DNA of 64,000 nt from Pseudoroseicyclus tamaricis. Its GTDB lineage: Bacteria; Pseudomonadota; Alphaproteobacteria; Rhodobacterales; Rhodobacteraceae. Under the pieces are notes generated by a model. The model was not told the DNA's origin, searched no databases, and worked only from the letters and a program-made list of their open reading frames with translations. The DNA lies in NCBI RefSeq assembly GCF_012070395.1, contig NZ_JAAFYS010000002.1:310001-374000 (forward strand). Reading direction: 5' to 3'. Within the stretch, counting starts at the first letter, position 1. The number at the start of each line of letters is the position of its first letter. The position numbers were made by a program, and so were the translations under genes. Shown here piece by piece: positions 28,883 through 37,901 of the stretch.

Positions 28883-30261
28883 CAGGCGACCTTTTCGCCT
28901 TCACGGACCAGTTGGTCGGCCACCTGATCGAGCGACGCGCGCAGTTTGACAATGATTTCCTCGACTTCCGCCTCGGAAATGATCAGCGGCGGCGACATGA
29001 CGTTGAGGTGGCCCATCGGGCGCACCAGCAGGCCCATCTTCTCGGCGGCGTCGGAGACGCGCTTGCCGATGTCGATCTCGTCGGGGTGCAGCGCCTTCGT
29101 CTCCTTGTCGGCCACGTTCTCGATGCAGCCGATCAGCACGTCGCCGCGCGTCTCGCCCACCAGCGGATGATCCTCCAGCGATTTCAGACCCTTCTGGAAC
29201 AAGGCTCCCACATGCTTGGCATGCGCCAGCAGCCCGTCCCGCTCGATGATCTCGATGCTCTTCAGCGCCGCTGCACAGGCGATCGGGTGGCCCGAGTAGG
29301 TGAAGCCATGAGTGAACCAGCGGTCCCCCGACATCTCCTGCCAGAGCTCCTCGGAAAAAATAAGCGCCCCAAGGGGTTGGTAGCCGGAGGTGAGGCCCTT
29401 GGCGGAGGTGATCATGTCCGGCACGACGCCGAACTTCGCCTCCGAGGAGAACCACTCGCCCAGCCGCCCGAAGGCGGTGACGACCTCATCCGCGACGACG
29501 AGGATGCCGTGCCTATGGCAGACCTCGGCCATCCGCTTGAAGTAGCCTTCCGGCGGGATGATGACGCCGCCGGAGGCCTGAACCGGTTCGGCGAAGAAGG
29601 CGGCGATCTTGTCGGCACCCACCTCGGCGATCTTCTCCTCCAGCTCCTTGACCAGGAAGTCGGTGAAGCCCTCGGCGCTCACACCCTCCGGCCGGCGATA
29701 GGGGTTCGGCGCCGAGAGGTGGTGGATCGTTTTCTCGAGGTAGCTGAACTCCTCGATCCGGTCGCCATCACGCATCCCGATGGAGGCGGAGGCGAAGGTC
29801 GAGCCGTGGTAGCTGGCGTGGCGCGAGAGGATATGCGTGCGCCCCGGGAAGCCCCGGTGATGCTGCACGAACTGCGCCATCCGGTAGGCGCTGTCGACGG
29901 CGGTGGAGCCGCCGGTGGTGAAGAGCGTGCGGGTGAAGCCCGTCGGCGCGATCTCGGCGATCTTGGCGGCGAGGCGCGCCGAGGGGGCGTTGCCCATGTC
30001 GACGAAGGTGGAGGTATAGGCGAGCGTGCGGGCCTGCTCGGCCAGCGTCTCTGCCATCTCCTCGTTGCCGAGGCCGATCTGCGTGCACCACATGCCGCCC
30101 ACGGCATCGAGGTATTCTCGTCCATCCTCGTCCCACAGATGGACGCCCTTGCCGCGCGTCATCACCAGCGGGCCATCGCGCTCGGCCTGCTGGAAGTGGG
30201 TCCACGGGTGCATGTGATGGTCGCGGTCGAGGGCCGCGAGTTCGGAGATGTTGTTTGTCAT
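28882..30261 (-). CDS. Class III PLP-dependent aminotransferase (omega-transaminase type)
   Basis: 459 residues. Motifs: VGGMWCTQIGLG, TTGGSTAVDSAYRMAQFV, the PLP loop DEVVTAFGRLGEWF and the Lys in TSAKGLTSGYQPLGA. It belongs with putrescine/taurine/beta-alanine-pyruvate transaminases. Coupled upstream of speB, a putrescine- or guanidino-amine-pyruvate transaminase is the favoured role. The ATG at 30261 is used. A dyad at 30302-30315 lies in its promoter region. Confidence 0.85.
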   Translation of the reverse strand: MTNNISELAALDRDHHMHPWTHFQQAERDGPLVMTRGKGVHLWDEDGREYLDAVGGMWCTQIGLGNEEMAETLAEQARTLAYTSTFVDMGNAPSARLAAKIAEIAPTGFTRTLFTTGGSTAVDSAYRMAQFVQHHRGFPGRTHILSRHASYHGSTFASASIGMRDGDRIEEFSYLEKTIHHLSAPNPYRRPEGVSAEGFTDFLVKELEEKIAEVGADKIAAFFAEPVQASGGVIIPPEGYFKRMAEVCHRHGILVVADEVVTAFGRLGEWFSSEAKFGVVPDMITSAKGLTSGYQPLGALIFSEELWQEMSGDRWFTHGFTYSGHPIACAAALKSIEIIERDGLLAHAKHVGALFQKGLKSLEDHPLVGETRGDVLIGCIENVADKETKALHPDEIDIGKRVSDAAEKMGLLVRPMGHLNVMSPPLIISEAEVEEIIVKLRASLDQVADQLVREGEKVA

Positions 30262-30301
30262 GGCTCTCACTTGGCGCCTTGGCAGGCCGAAGGTCAAGTA
30301 C

Positions 30302-30315
30302 TGACTGTTTAGTCA
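30302..30315. promoter_or_regulatory. Possible TetR-type operator upstream of the aminotransferase
   Basis: TGACT-GTTT-AGTCA, a perfect dyad 41 bp before the aminotransferase ATG and overlapping the TAA of the next gene. A TTGACT hexamer on the minus strand lies within it. TGAC-rich dyads are common TetR-family sites; no tetR gene is in the window. Confidence 0.4.
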
Positions 30316-30782
30316 ATATCGCCGTGCTCGGCATCAAGATCGACTTGCCGTAACACTTGCAAACCTGTTCCTTCGCCGACCACAATTCTCCAACGGCGGA
30401 AGCCGACATGGACATTCTGCTTCTCGGAAGAGCAATCCGATATTTCTATCGGATTGGGGCGAGAACTCCGCGCCGGATCCCGTGTCAAAATCGAAACCCG
30501 CCCGCCCGACAGAGATATAGCTCCTAATGTGTAATTCCCTAAAAGATCAAAACGGCTATCAGGGTCCACTTCAATTCTCACATTCGGGATCACCAGGCCC
30601 TGATCATCAACCTCTTCAGATGTGCCTACATCAACGAATTTATCCGCATCGCTCACAATTACGTAGCGGCGAGTTTTGTTTCCGATCACCAAAAAATCTC
30701 GATCTCTGCCGACGCCGAGCACCAAACTATTGACTGGTGCGGAGGTCGCGACCCCTGAATAGCAACCGTTTAGTGATATCAT
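30309..30782 (-). CDS. Hypothetical protein, A+T-rich orphan
   Basis: 157 residues from an ATG at 30782 preceded by GGAGG at ideal spacing. The protein looks beta-rich (alternating V/I/L: NSLVLGVGRDRDFLVIGN, RRYVIVSD, VRIEVDPDSRFDLLG, RWRIVVGEG), soluble, with no signal peptide, and ends DLDAEHGDID. No family recognised. G+C is around one half by eye and codon third positions are mixed, unlike all neighbours, pointing to recent acquisition. An in-frame ATG at 30848 exists but lacks a ribosome-binding site. Confidence 0.6.
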   Translation of the reverse strand: MISLNGCYSGVATSAPVNSLVLGVGRDRDFLVIGNKTRRYVIVSDADKFVDVGTSEEVDDQGLVIPNVRIEVDPDSRFDLLGNYTLGAISLSGGRVSILTRDPARSSRPNPIEISDCSSEKQNVHVGFRRWRIVVGEGTGLQVLRQVDLDAEHGDID

Positions 30783-30868
30783 GGTGTGACCTCCATTACC
30801 TAAATGACATTTACGACTGCGTATCATGGAGCAGATGTCAGACTCCACTCCATACTGTCAGAACTATT

Positions 30869-32023
30869 TCACGCGGGCAGCGCCCGCTCGACCAGCCGGG
30901 CGAAATAGCTGGCGCCGAAGGGCGCGGTCTCATCTGAGAAGTCATAGGCGGGGTGGTGCACCTCCGCCGTGTCGCCGTTGCCGAGGAAGATGTAGGCGCC
31001 GGGCCGGGCGCGGAGCATGTAGGCGAAATCCTCGCCCCCCATTTCCGGCAGCGCCTCGCGGCTCTCCACCCGGCCGACCTCCTCCGCGACGTTGAAGGCG
31101 AATTGCGCGCAGTCCGGGTCATTCACCGTCGGCGGCTCCCACTCGATGTAGTCGAGCGTGACCGTCACGCCGAAGGTCGCCTGCACGCCCTCGCAGATCT
31201 CCCGGAGCCGCCGCTTCGCCACCGCCTGCGCCTCATCGGAAAAGCTGCGCACGGTGCCGGAGAGCGTGGCGGTGCCGGGGGTGATGTTGTTGGCGGTGCC
31301 GGCGTGGAACTGCGTCACCGCCACGACCAACCGGTCGAGCGCGTAGTGATCGCGCGAGAGGATGGTCTGGATGGCGGAATGGAGGGCGACGCCGGCGGTG
31401 ATCGGGTCTCTCGTCAGGTGGGGATAGGCCCCGTGGCCGCCCCTGCCCTCGATGGTGATGTCGAACTCGTCGATCCCCGCCATGGTCGCCCCGGTGTTGC
31501 CGTAGAAGGTGCCGACGGGCGTGCCCGGCATGTTGTGGATGGCGTAGACCTGCTCGACCTTCCAGTCATCCAGCACGCCGGCCTTGACCATCACGTCGGC
31601 GCCGGAGCCCCACTCCTCCGCCGGCTGGAAGATGAGCACGGCGGTGCCGGCGAAATTGCGCGTCTCCGCCAGGTATTTGGCGGCGCCGAGGAGCATGGTC
31701 GTGTGGCCGTCATGGCCGCAGGCATGCATCGCGCCGGGCACGGTTGAGGCATGGGGCTTGCCCGATTGCTCCTGCATCGGCAGCGCATCCATGTCGGCGC
31801 GCAGGCCGATGGCGGGCCCGGGAGACCGGCCGCGGATGATGGCGACGAGGCCGGATTCGGCGATCCCCTCGTGGATCTCGTCGACACCGAACTCCCGCAG
31901 CTTTCCCGCCACGAACGCCGCCGTCTGGTGACAATCGAAGCGGGTTTCGGGGTGGCGGTGCAGGTGCTGGCGCCACTCCGCCATCTCGTCGGCGAAGGCG
32001 GCGATGCGATTGAGGACAGGCAT
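30869..32023 (-). CDS. M20-family amidohydrolase (aminoacylase/hippurate hydrolase type)
   Basis: 384 residues with the M20D layout: WRQHLHRHPETRFD at the N terminus, D-x-D region LRADMDALPM, the metal-site HACGHDGHTTMLLGAA and C-terminal MGGEDFAYMLRARPGAYIFLGNG. These remove acyl groups from N-acyl amino acids or related amides. GGAG precedes the ATG. Divergent from mazG. True substrate not predictable. Confidence 0.88.
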   Translation of the reverse strand: MPVLNRIAAFADEMAEWRQHLHRHPETRFDCHQTAAFVAGKLREFGVDEIHEGIAESGLVAIIRGRSPGPAIGLRADMDALPMQEQSGKPHASTVPGAMHACGHDGHTTMLLGAAKYLAETRNFAGTAVLIFQPAEEWGSGADVMVKAGVLDDWKVEQVYAIHNMPGTPVGTFYGNTGATMAGIDEFDITIEGRGGHGAYPHLTRDPITAGVALHSAIQTILSRDHYALDRLVVAVTQFHAGTANNITPGTATLSGTVRSFSDEAQAVAKRRLREICEGVQATFGVTVTLDYIEWEPPTVNDPDCAQFAFNVAEEVGRVESREALPEMGGEDFAYMLRARPGAYIFLGNGDTAEVHHPAYDFSDETAPFGASYFARLVERALPA

Positions 32024-32071
32024 GGAAATCTCCGGCAGGCTCCGGCATCACGTGACCCAAAGCATTGGGGG

Positions 32072-32905
32072 ATGTCCATGGATGACGCGCTGATCTTCGA
32101 CGAGACGCCGGACGCCGGCCTGCAGATGCGGCGCCTGCTGGCGATCATGACCCGCCTGCGCGACCCCGAGACGGGCTGCCCGTGGGACATCGAGCAGACT
32201 TACCAGACCATCGCCCCCTACACGATCGAGGAGGCCTACGAGGTGGCCGATGCGATTGAACGCGAGGACTGGCGGGCGCTGGAGGGCGAGCTGGGAGACC
32301 TGCTGCTGCAATCGGTCTACCACGCGCGGATCGGCGAGGAGGCGGGGCATTTCGACTTCGCCAGCATCGCGAAGACCGTGAGCGACAAGATGGTGGCGCG
32401 CCATCCGCACATCTTCGGGCAGGAGAGCCGCGAGAAGAGCGCCTCGCAACAGACGGAAGACTGGGAGAAAATCAAGGCCGCCGAGCGCGCCGGTGCCGGC
32501 GAGGCGGGCGTGCTCGACGGGGTGGCGCTCGCCCTGCCCGCCCTGATGCGCGCCGCCAAGCTGCAAAAGCGCGCCGCCCGCGTCGGCTTCGACTGGCCCG
32601 AGATCGGCAACGTGCTGGAGAAGCTGCAGGAGGAGGCGGCGGAGCTGGCGGAGGCGCGCGACCGCCTCGGGCCGGAGGAGATCGAGGAGGAGATGGGCGA
32701 TCTGCTCTTCGTCGCCGCCAACCTCTCCCGCTGGCTGGGGGTGGAGCCGGAGACGGCGCTGCGCAAGGCGAACGACAAGTGCACCCGCCGCTTCAAGGTG
32801 ATAGAGGATGATTTTCGAGCGAAGGGGCGCAGCCCAGCGGAGGCGAGCCTCGAGGAGATGGACGCGATCTGGAACAAGGTGCGGGCGGCCGACAAGGCCA
32901 GTTAA
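32072..32905 (+). CDS. mazG: Nucleoside triphosphate pyrophosphohydrolase MazG
   Basis: 277 residues with two MazG domains. The N-terminal one has RLRDPETGCPWDIEQTYQTIAPYTIEEAYEV.DAI and GELGDLLLQSVYHA; the C-terminal one has KLQEEAAELAEA and EEMGDLLFVAANLSRW, both with the EExxE/ExxD magnesium motifs. It hydrolyses NTPs to NMP and pyrophosphate, cleaning non-canonical nucleotides. No mazEF toxin pair is nearby. Upstream frame extension lies over the M20 gene and is not coding. Confidence 0.94.
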   Translation: MSMDDALIFDETPDAGLQMRRLLAIMTRLRDPETGCPWDIEQTYQTIAPYTIEEAYEVADAIEREDWRALEGELGDLLLQSVYHARIGEEAGHFDFASIAKTVSDKMVARHPHIFGQESREKSASQQTEDWEKIKAAERAGAGEAGVLDGVALALPALMRAAKLQKRAARVGFDWPEIGNVLEKLQEEAAELAEARDRLGPEEIEEEMGDLLFVAANLSRWLGVEPETALRKANDKCTRRFKVIEDDFRAKGRSPAEASLEEMDAIWNKVRAADKAS

Positions 32906-32961
32906 GTATTGCCGAGTCTTTTTGTCGGAGTTATGCGGGCGCCGTAACCAGGGAGACCCAC

Positions 32962-33954
32962 ATGACCCGTACTGCCCTCGCCCTCGCGCTGCTGGCCACG
33001 CCCGCGGCTGCAGACGTCAACATCTACACCACGCGCCAGCCGGAGCTGATCAGCCCCGTGCTCGAGGCCTTCACCGAGGAGACGGGCATCGGCGTGAACC
33101 TCGCTTTCGTCGAGGATGGCCTGCCCGAGCGCCTGCGCGCCGAGGGCGCCCGCTCCCCCGCCGATCTGGTCATGGTGGTCGACATCGCCAACCTCGCCCA
33201 GATCGTCGAGACCGGCGCCATCCAGCCCGTGCAATCCGACGTTCTGGAGGCCGCGGTCCCCGAGGCGCTGCGGGACCCCGAGGGCCTCTGGTTCGCCCTC
33301 ACCACCCGCGCCCGCGTCGTCTATGCCAGCCGCGAGCGCGTGGCCGATGGCGAGGTCACCACCTACGAGGCGCTGGCGGATCCCGAGTGGCAGGGCCGCG
33401 TCTGCACCCGCTCCGGCACCCACAACTACAACCTCGCCCTCCTCTCCGGCATGATCGCGCATCATGGCGAAGAATATGCCCGCGACTGGGCCGCCGGCCT
33501 CAAGGACAACCTCGCCCGCCGCCCGCAGGGCAACGACCGGGCGCAGGTTCGCGCCATCTGGGCCGGCGAGTGCGACATCTCGCTCGGCAACACCTACTAC
33601 ATGGGCCAGATGCTGGCGGATCCGGAGCAGCAGGACTGGGCGAATGCCGTGCGCATCATCTACCCGGAGTTCGAGGAGGGCGGCACGCATGTCAACATCT
33701 CCGGCATCGCGATGACGCAGGCAGCGCCGAACCGGGAGGAGGCGCTGCAGCTCATGGAGTACCTCGTCTCCCCCGAAGCGCAGGCGATCTATGCCGAAGT
33801 GAACAACGAATTTCCGGTGCTGGAGGGGGCCGAACTCTCCGATCTCGTGGCGAGCTGGGGCAGCTTCACGCCCGACGACGTCTCGCTCGCCGAGCTGGCC
33901 GACCACCGCGGCGCGGCGCTGCGCATCATGGAAGAGGTGGACTTCGACGGCTGA
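32962..33954 (+). CDS. Iron(III) ABC transporter periplasmic binding protein
   Basis: 330 residues. Residues 1-17 are a signal peptide ending PAAA-D; the mature start DVNIYTTRQPELISPVLEAF is characteristic of FutA/FbpA/AfuA-type ferric-binding proteins, and a Tyr pair occurs in GNTYYMGQ, the expected iron ligands. It captures ferric iron in the periplasm. No fbpBC permease/ATPase genes adjoin it. No obvious Fur or RirA site was recognised upstream. Confidence 0.87.
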   Translation: MTRTALALALLATPAAADVNIYTTRQPELISPVLEAFTEETGIGVNLAFVEDGLPERLRAEGARSPADLVMVVDIANLAQIVETGAIQPVQSDVLEAAVPEALRDPEGLWFALTTRARVVYASRERVADGEVTTYEALADPEWQGRVCTRSGTHNYNLALLSGMIAHHGEEYARDWAAGLKDNLARRPQGNDRAQVRAIWAGECDISLGNTYYMGQMLADPEQQDWANAVRIIYPEFEEGGTHVNISGIAMTQAAPNREEALQLMEYLVSPEAQAIYAEVNNEFPVLEGAELSDLVASWGSFTPDDVSLAELADHRGAALRIMEEVDFDG

Positions 33955-33982
33955 TCGCCAGCCGCCGAAGCCCGGCGTCGCC

Positions 33983-35323
33983 TCAGGCGATGCCCTCGTA
34001 GATCTGCGCGAGGCGGTCGATGGCCGCCTCGAGCCCCATCTCCTCGCTCTCGCCGGTCTTGCGGGAGGTCAGCTCGACCACGCCCTTCTCCAGCCCGCGC
34101 GGGCCGACGGTGACGCGCCACGGCAGGCCGATCAGGTCCATCGTGGCGAACTTGCCCCCTGCCCGCTCGTCGCGGTCATCGTAGAGCGGCTCGAGCCCCT
34201 TGGCCTGCAGCCCGGCATAGAGCTGCTCGCAGGCCGCATCCGTCGCCGCATCGCCCTGGCGCAGGTTCACGATGCCGGCGTGGAAGGGCGTCACGCCCTC
34301 GGGCCAGATGATGCCCTTGTCGTCGTGGCTCGCCTCGATGATGGCGCCGAGCAGGCGGGAGACGCCGATGCCGTGGGAGCCCATGTGCAGCGGCACCTTC
34401 TGGCCTTCCGCATCCGTCACCATCGCCCCGAGCTTCTCGGAATATTCGGTGCCGAAGTAGAAGATCTGCCCCACCTCGATGCCGCGCGCCGAGCGGCGGC
34501 GCTCTTCGGGGATCTCGCCAAAGGCAGCCTCGTCATGCGTCTCGTCGGTGCGGGCGTAGCGGGAGGTGAACTCCTCCAGCACCGCCTGGCACTCGGCCTT
34601 GTCGTCATAGTCGATGGCGCGGTCGCCGAAGGTCAGCTCGGTGATCTCGCTGTCATAGAAGACCTCCGACTCGCCCGTCTCGGCCAGCACGAGAAACTCG
34701 TGGGTGTAGTCGCCGCCGATGGGCCCGGAATCGGCGCGCATCGGGATCGCCTGCAGGCCCATGCGCTCGTAGGTGCGCAGGTAGGTGACAAGGTGGCGGT
34801 TGTAGGCGTGGAGGGCGTCTTCCTTCGTCAGGTCGAAGTTGTAGCCGTCCTTCATCAGGAACTCGCGGCCCCGCATGACGCCGAAGCGCGGGCGGACCTC
34901 GTCGCGGAACTTCCACTGGATGTGGTAGAGCGTCAGCGGCAGCGCCTTGTAGGAGCTGACGTAGGCCGCGACGATATCGGTGATCATCTCCTCGTTCGTC
35001 GGGCCGTAGAGCATCTCGCGGTCGTGCCGGTCGGTGAAGCGCAGCATCTCGGGGCCATAGGCATCGTAGCGGCCCGATTTCTGCCAGAGCTCGGCCGATT
35101 GCAGCGTCGGCATCAGAAGCGGCAGGTGGCCTGCCTTCTGCTGCTCCTCATGGACGATCTGCTCGATGCGCTTGAGCACCTTGTAGCCGAGCGGCAGCCA
35201 GGAATAGATGCCGGCCGCCTGCTGGCGGATCATGCCGGCGCGCAGCATCAGCCGGTGCGAGACGATCTGCGCCTCGGCCGGCGTCTCCTTGAGAACGGGC
35301 AGGAAGTAGCGGCTGAGACGCAT
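33983..35323 (-). CDS. proS: Prolyl-tRNA synthetase
   Basis: 446 residues, the short bacterial class found in alphaproteobacteria, without the ~180-residue editing insertion between motifs 2 and 3. Class II motifs: [46 protein letters not shown] (motif 2), and [14 protein letters not shown] (motif 3), with a C-terminal anticodon-binding domain. Charging of tRNA-Pro; mis-acylated Ala-tRNA-Pro must be corrected by a separate protein. Confidence 0.96.
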   Translation of the reverse strand: MRLSRYFLPVLKETPAEAQIVSHRLMLRAGMIRQQAAGIYSWLPLGYKVLKRIEQIVHEEQQKAGHLPLLMPTLQSAELWQKSGRYDAYGPEMLRFTDRHDREMLYGPTNEEMITDIVAAYVSSYKALPLTLYHIQWKFRDEVRPRFGVMRGREFLMKDGYNFDLTKEDALHAYNRHLVTYLRTYERMGLQAIPMRADSGPIGGDYTHEFLVLAETGESEVFYDSEITELTFGDRAIDYDDKAECQAVLEEFTSRYARTDETHDEAAFGEIPEERRRSARGIEVGQIFYFGTEYSEKLGAMVTDAEGQKVPLHMGSHGIGVSRLLGAIIEASHDDKGIIWPEGVTPFHAGIVNLRQGDAATDAACEQLYAGLQAKGLEPLYDDRDERAGGKFATMDLIGLPWRVTVGPRGLEKGVVELTSRKTGESEEMGLEAAIDRLAQIYEGIA

Positions 35324-35487
35324 GGCGGAAATGACCCCTTGAAGACGTGCCCGGCAGCTTTAGCGGCGGGCGCGGCGGGAGGGCAAGGGGTGTCTCGGCC
35401 GCCCGGCCGGGGGCCGGCGGAGCGGTGCGTGCCGGGCACGCATCCAGTGCGTCCCGCCGGGAGCGCGCCAAAGGCGCCGGCCCGTCC

Positions 35488-36057
35488 CTACGAGGTTGCG
35501 ACGCGCCGAAAGGTCTCCGGGTAGTCGAGCACCAGGCCCGCCTCGTCCACCTCCAGCACTGCGGTGAAGCCGCGGAAGAGGCCCTCGTAGCGGTAGCTCT
35601 GCCCGGGAGTGAGGCAGGTGTAGCGCTGCTCGGCGCGGCTCGGCAGGAAAGCGCCGTCGATCTGGTGGGGCAGCGGCACGTAGCCGACGACGATCTCGCG
35701 GCTCTCACCCGCCGCCAGCCCGAGCCGGCGGATCGGCAGCATGTTGGTGGCCGGCGTCATGCCGATGTCGACGTCGAGGCAGCCCTCCAGCCCCGGCAGC
35801 GCCCTGCCCGTCAGCCGGTCATGCCAGTGCCCTGTCCCGTCCGTCTCCACATAGAGCTCTGCCCCGCCGGCATAGGAGACGCGCAATTCGCGGGTGGCGA
35901 AGCGGCTATCCGTCCGCACGAGGTAATGGCCGCCGTAGAGCCCGCCGCGCGTCCCCGCCACGGTGCCCTCGAGGAGCAGCCCGTCCGCGGTCTCCCGGCA
36001 GACGCAATGCTCCAGCCCCGCGCCATTCCAGTCCTGCCAGCGAACGATCTTGTCCAT
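35488..36057 (-). CDS. Putative glycolipid-binding domain protein (DUF1089 type)
   Basis: 189 residues starting MDKIVRWQDWNGAGLEHC. The order W-x-x-W-x-G-x-x-x-L-E-x-C, GGLYGGHYLVRTD, GHWHDRLTGRALPGLEGCLDVDIGMTPATNMLPIRRL matches the putative glycolipid-binding family described from a Pseudomonas structure. No signal peptide. ATG at 36057 follows GGGAGAGGG. Function in vivo unknown. Confidence 0.8.
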   Translation of the reverse strand: MDKIVRWQDWNGAGLEHCVCRETADGLLLEGTVAGTRGGLYGGHYLVRTDSRFATRELRVSYAGGAELYVETDGTGHWHDRLTGRALPGLEGCLDVDIGMTPATNMLPIRRLGLAAGESREIVVGYVPLPHQIDGAFLPSRAEQRYTCLTPGQSYRYEGLFRGFTAVLEVDEAGLVLDYPETFRRVATS

Positions 36058-36209
36058 GGCGCCCTCTCCCTTCCGGGGATGTCCCGAGCGGAGCCTAGAG
36101 GCGCCGCCCGGGAAGTGCAAAGGCGTGGTCTGCCGAGCCGAGGCCGGCCTCTCGCCCCGCAGGGCCGCCCCGGGCGAGTCGCCCGGGGCCGCATCATCGA
36201 CGGGCCTGC

Positions 36210-36689
36210 TCAGGCGGCGTCGTAGCGCGTGAACACCTCGGTCGAGCCATCCGGCAGAATGAGATGGACGTCGTAGGCGTCTCGCCGGGACTCGGGCCCC
36301 ATGCCCGGAGAGCCGTAGGGCATGCCCGGCACCGCGAGTCCCACGGCCTCCGGCCGCTCGTCGAGCAGCCGCCGGATGTCGGCGACGGGGACATGACCCT
36401 CGATCATGTAGCCCTCGATCTCGCCGGTGTGGCAGGAGATCATGTCGACGGGGATGCCATTCTGCGTCTTGTACTGCGCCAGCGTCGCCCCCCGGGCGGC
36501 CTCCACGGTCACGTCGAAGCCCTCCTGCTCGAGAATCTCGATCCAGGCGGTGCAGCAGCCACAGTTGGGGTCCTTCAGAACGTGGATCGCCGGCCCGGCG
36601 GCGCGGCCCCGGAGGGGCAGCAGCGCCGAGGCGGCCAAAGCGGTGCCCCCGAAGAGGATGGCGCGGCGTGTGGTGAATGTCCTGATCAT
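36210..36689 (-). CDS. DUF411 periplasmic metal-binding protein
   Basis: 159 residues. An RR-containing export signal (TRRAILFGGTALAASALLPLRGRAA) precedes a DUF411 domain with DPNCGCCTAW (C-x-C-C thiol cluster) and the later MISCHTGEIEGYMIEGHVP block with Cys and His. DUF411 genes commonly accompany copper and silver resistance determinants. Here it follows a cupredoxin gene on the same strand. Confidence 0.87.
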   Translation of the reverse strand: MIRTFTTRRAILFGGTALAASALLPLRGRAAGPAIHVLKDPNCGCCTAWIEILEQEGFDVTVEAARGATLAQYKTQNGIPVDMISCHTGEIEGYMIEGHVPVADIRRLLDERPEAVGLAVPGMPYGSPGMGPESRRDAYDVHLILPDGSTEVFTRYDAA

Positions 36690-36750
36690 GGTGTGTTTCC
36701 TTTCGTCCGCCCCTCGGCGGTCGGGCCAGCCGGCCCCCGGGGGCGTGGTC

Positions 36751-37221
36751 TCAATTGACGGTGATCGGGCCCTGCATGCCGGCCTCCATGTGCCCGGGGA
36801 TCAGGCAGGCGAACTGGAAGGTGCCGGCGTTGGAGAAGGTCCAGATGAGCTCGCCCGCCTCGCCGGGGGCGAGGCGCAGGGCGTCGGGATCGCGGTGATC
36901 CATCTGGCCCATTTGCGCCATCTCCTCCATGTGGGCGAGGTTGCCCTCTTCGGTGCCGAGGACGATCTCGTGATCGAGATCGCCCCGGTTGGTCACGGCG
37001 AAACGGATCGTCTCGCCCTCCTCGACCGTAAGCTCGGAGGGCTCGAAGCCCATACCATCGGCGGTCTCCACCATGTCGATCTCGATATCGCGGTCGACCT
37101 CGGCGGCCGTGCCGGGCTGGCCGACGGAGTGGGTGTCGTCATGGGTATGGTCGTCCGGGCCGGCGGCGAACGCGGTGCTGGCGGCAAGGGCCAGGGCGGC
37201 TGCAAGGATGCGGGTCTTCAT
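36751..37221 (-). CDS. Cupredoxin-domain copper protein
   Basis: 156 residues with a signal peptide (cleavage AFA-AG near 20). A His/Asp-rich N terminus (DDHTHDDTHSVG) precedes a plastocyanin-like domain with type 1 copper ligands: His in LDHEIVLG and the C-terminal C-L-I-P-G-H-M-x-x-G-M set. A methionine/His-rich loop (HMEEMAQMGQMDH) could bind more copper. Likely periplasmic copper carrier or buffer. Confidence 0.88.
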   Translation of the reverse strand: MKTRILAAALALAASTAFAAGPDDHTHDDTHSVGQPGTAAEVDRDIEIDMVETADGMGFEPSELTVEEGETIRFAVTNRGDLDHEIVLGTEEGNLAHMEEMAQMGQMDHRDPDALRLAPGEAGELIWTFSNAGTFQFACLIPGHMEAGMQGPITVN

Positions 37222-37329
37222 TGTGGTCTCCTGAAGGACTGCGCCTCGGTCGGGCGCGAAACGGGATCGCCGGGAACAGCCCGGTGCATGCAGCAGCGCG
37301 GGCCGTGGCCCCGGCGAGGGCCTGGAGGG

Positions 37330-37707
37330 TCAGGAGAGGTGTGTCGGCGGCCGGAGAGGTCGTTCCGCGCGCGCCGGCGGCGATACGGCGGGGCTGGCAG
37401 GGGCGTAGACTGTTCTGGTGAGGCGCAGGGGGCGCTCCGCGACGAGCCGCGACACATCGATCCCGTTGCAGGCGTGCAGATCGCAGGACAGGTGCAGGTG
37501 TTCCCAGGCGGGCTCGCCCTGACTTTCTGCCGCCGCAAGAGAGCCCTTCGTCGCGGCATCGGCGTGATGAGGCATCAGCGACGCGCCCTCGCAGCAGGCA
37601 TGTCGCGTCGGCCCGTGGCCCGCCTGCGCCGCGGCCATGACCGCGGCGGGCAGCAGGAGCGCGAGACAGAGCGCCATCAGGAGGCGGACCAGCGATCTCA
37701 TGACCAT
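37330..37707 (-). CDS. Small Cys/His-rich exported protein in the copper group
   Basis: About 125 residues: membrane/signal segment (RSLVRLLMALCLALLLPAAVMA), then a mature part with HACCEG, MPHHAD and HLHLSCDLHAC, a cluster of Cys and His that could hold metal, and a proline-rich tail. No family recognised. It lies ~110 bp upstream of, and on the same strand as, the cupredoxin and DUF411 genes. ATG 37707 or 37701 are both possible starts. Confidence 0.55.
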   Translation of the reverse strand: MVMRSLVRLLMALCLALLLPAAVMAAAQAGHGPTRHACCEGASLMPHHADAATKGSLAAAESQGEPAWEHLHLSCDLHACNGIDVSRLVAERPLRLTRTVYAPASPAVSPPARAERPLRPPTHLS

Positions 37708-37901
37708 CGATCTACCCGCGCGGCCCACCCGCCCGCAAGTCGCCGCGGATCACATCCACGGGGTTCGCCCCAGGGCGCAGCGCGCGTGCCGTGGCCGGGG
37801 CACAGCGCCCGGCTTTTCCCCGCAATGCTCCACAGCAACCGCCTTGATTGCCCGGCCCGGTTGCTCCAAGGCTGAAGGCGGATGTCGTGAGGAGGCCGAA
37901 G

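Noticed and set aside
32072-32905. MazG as part of a mazEF-type defence or toxin module
   Set aside because: No mazE or mazF nearby; this is the housekeeping two-domain MazG.
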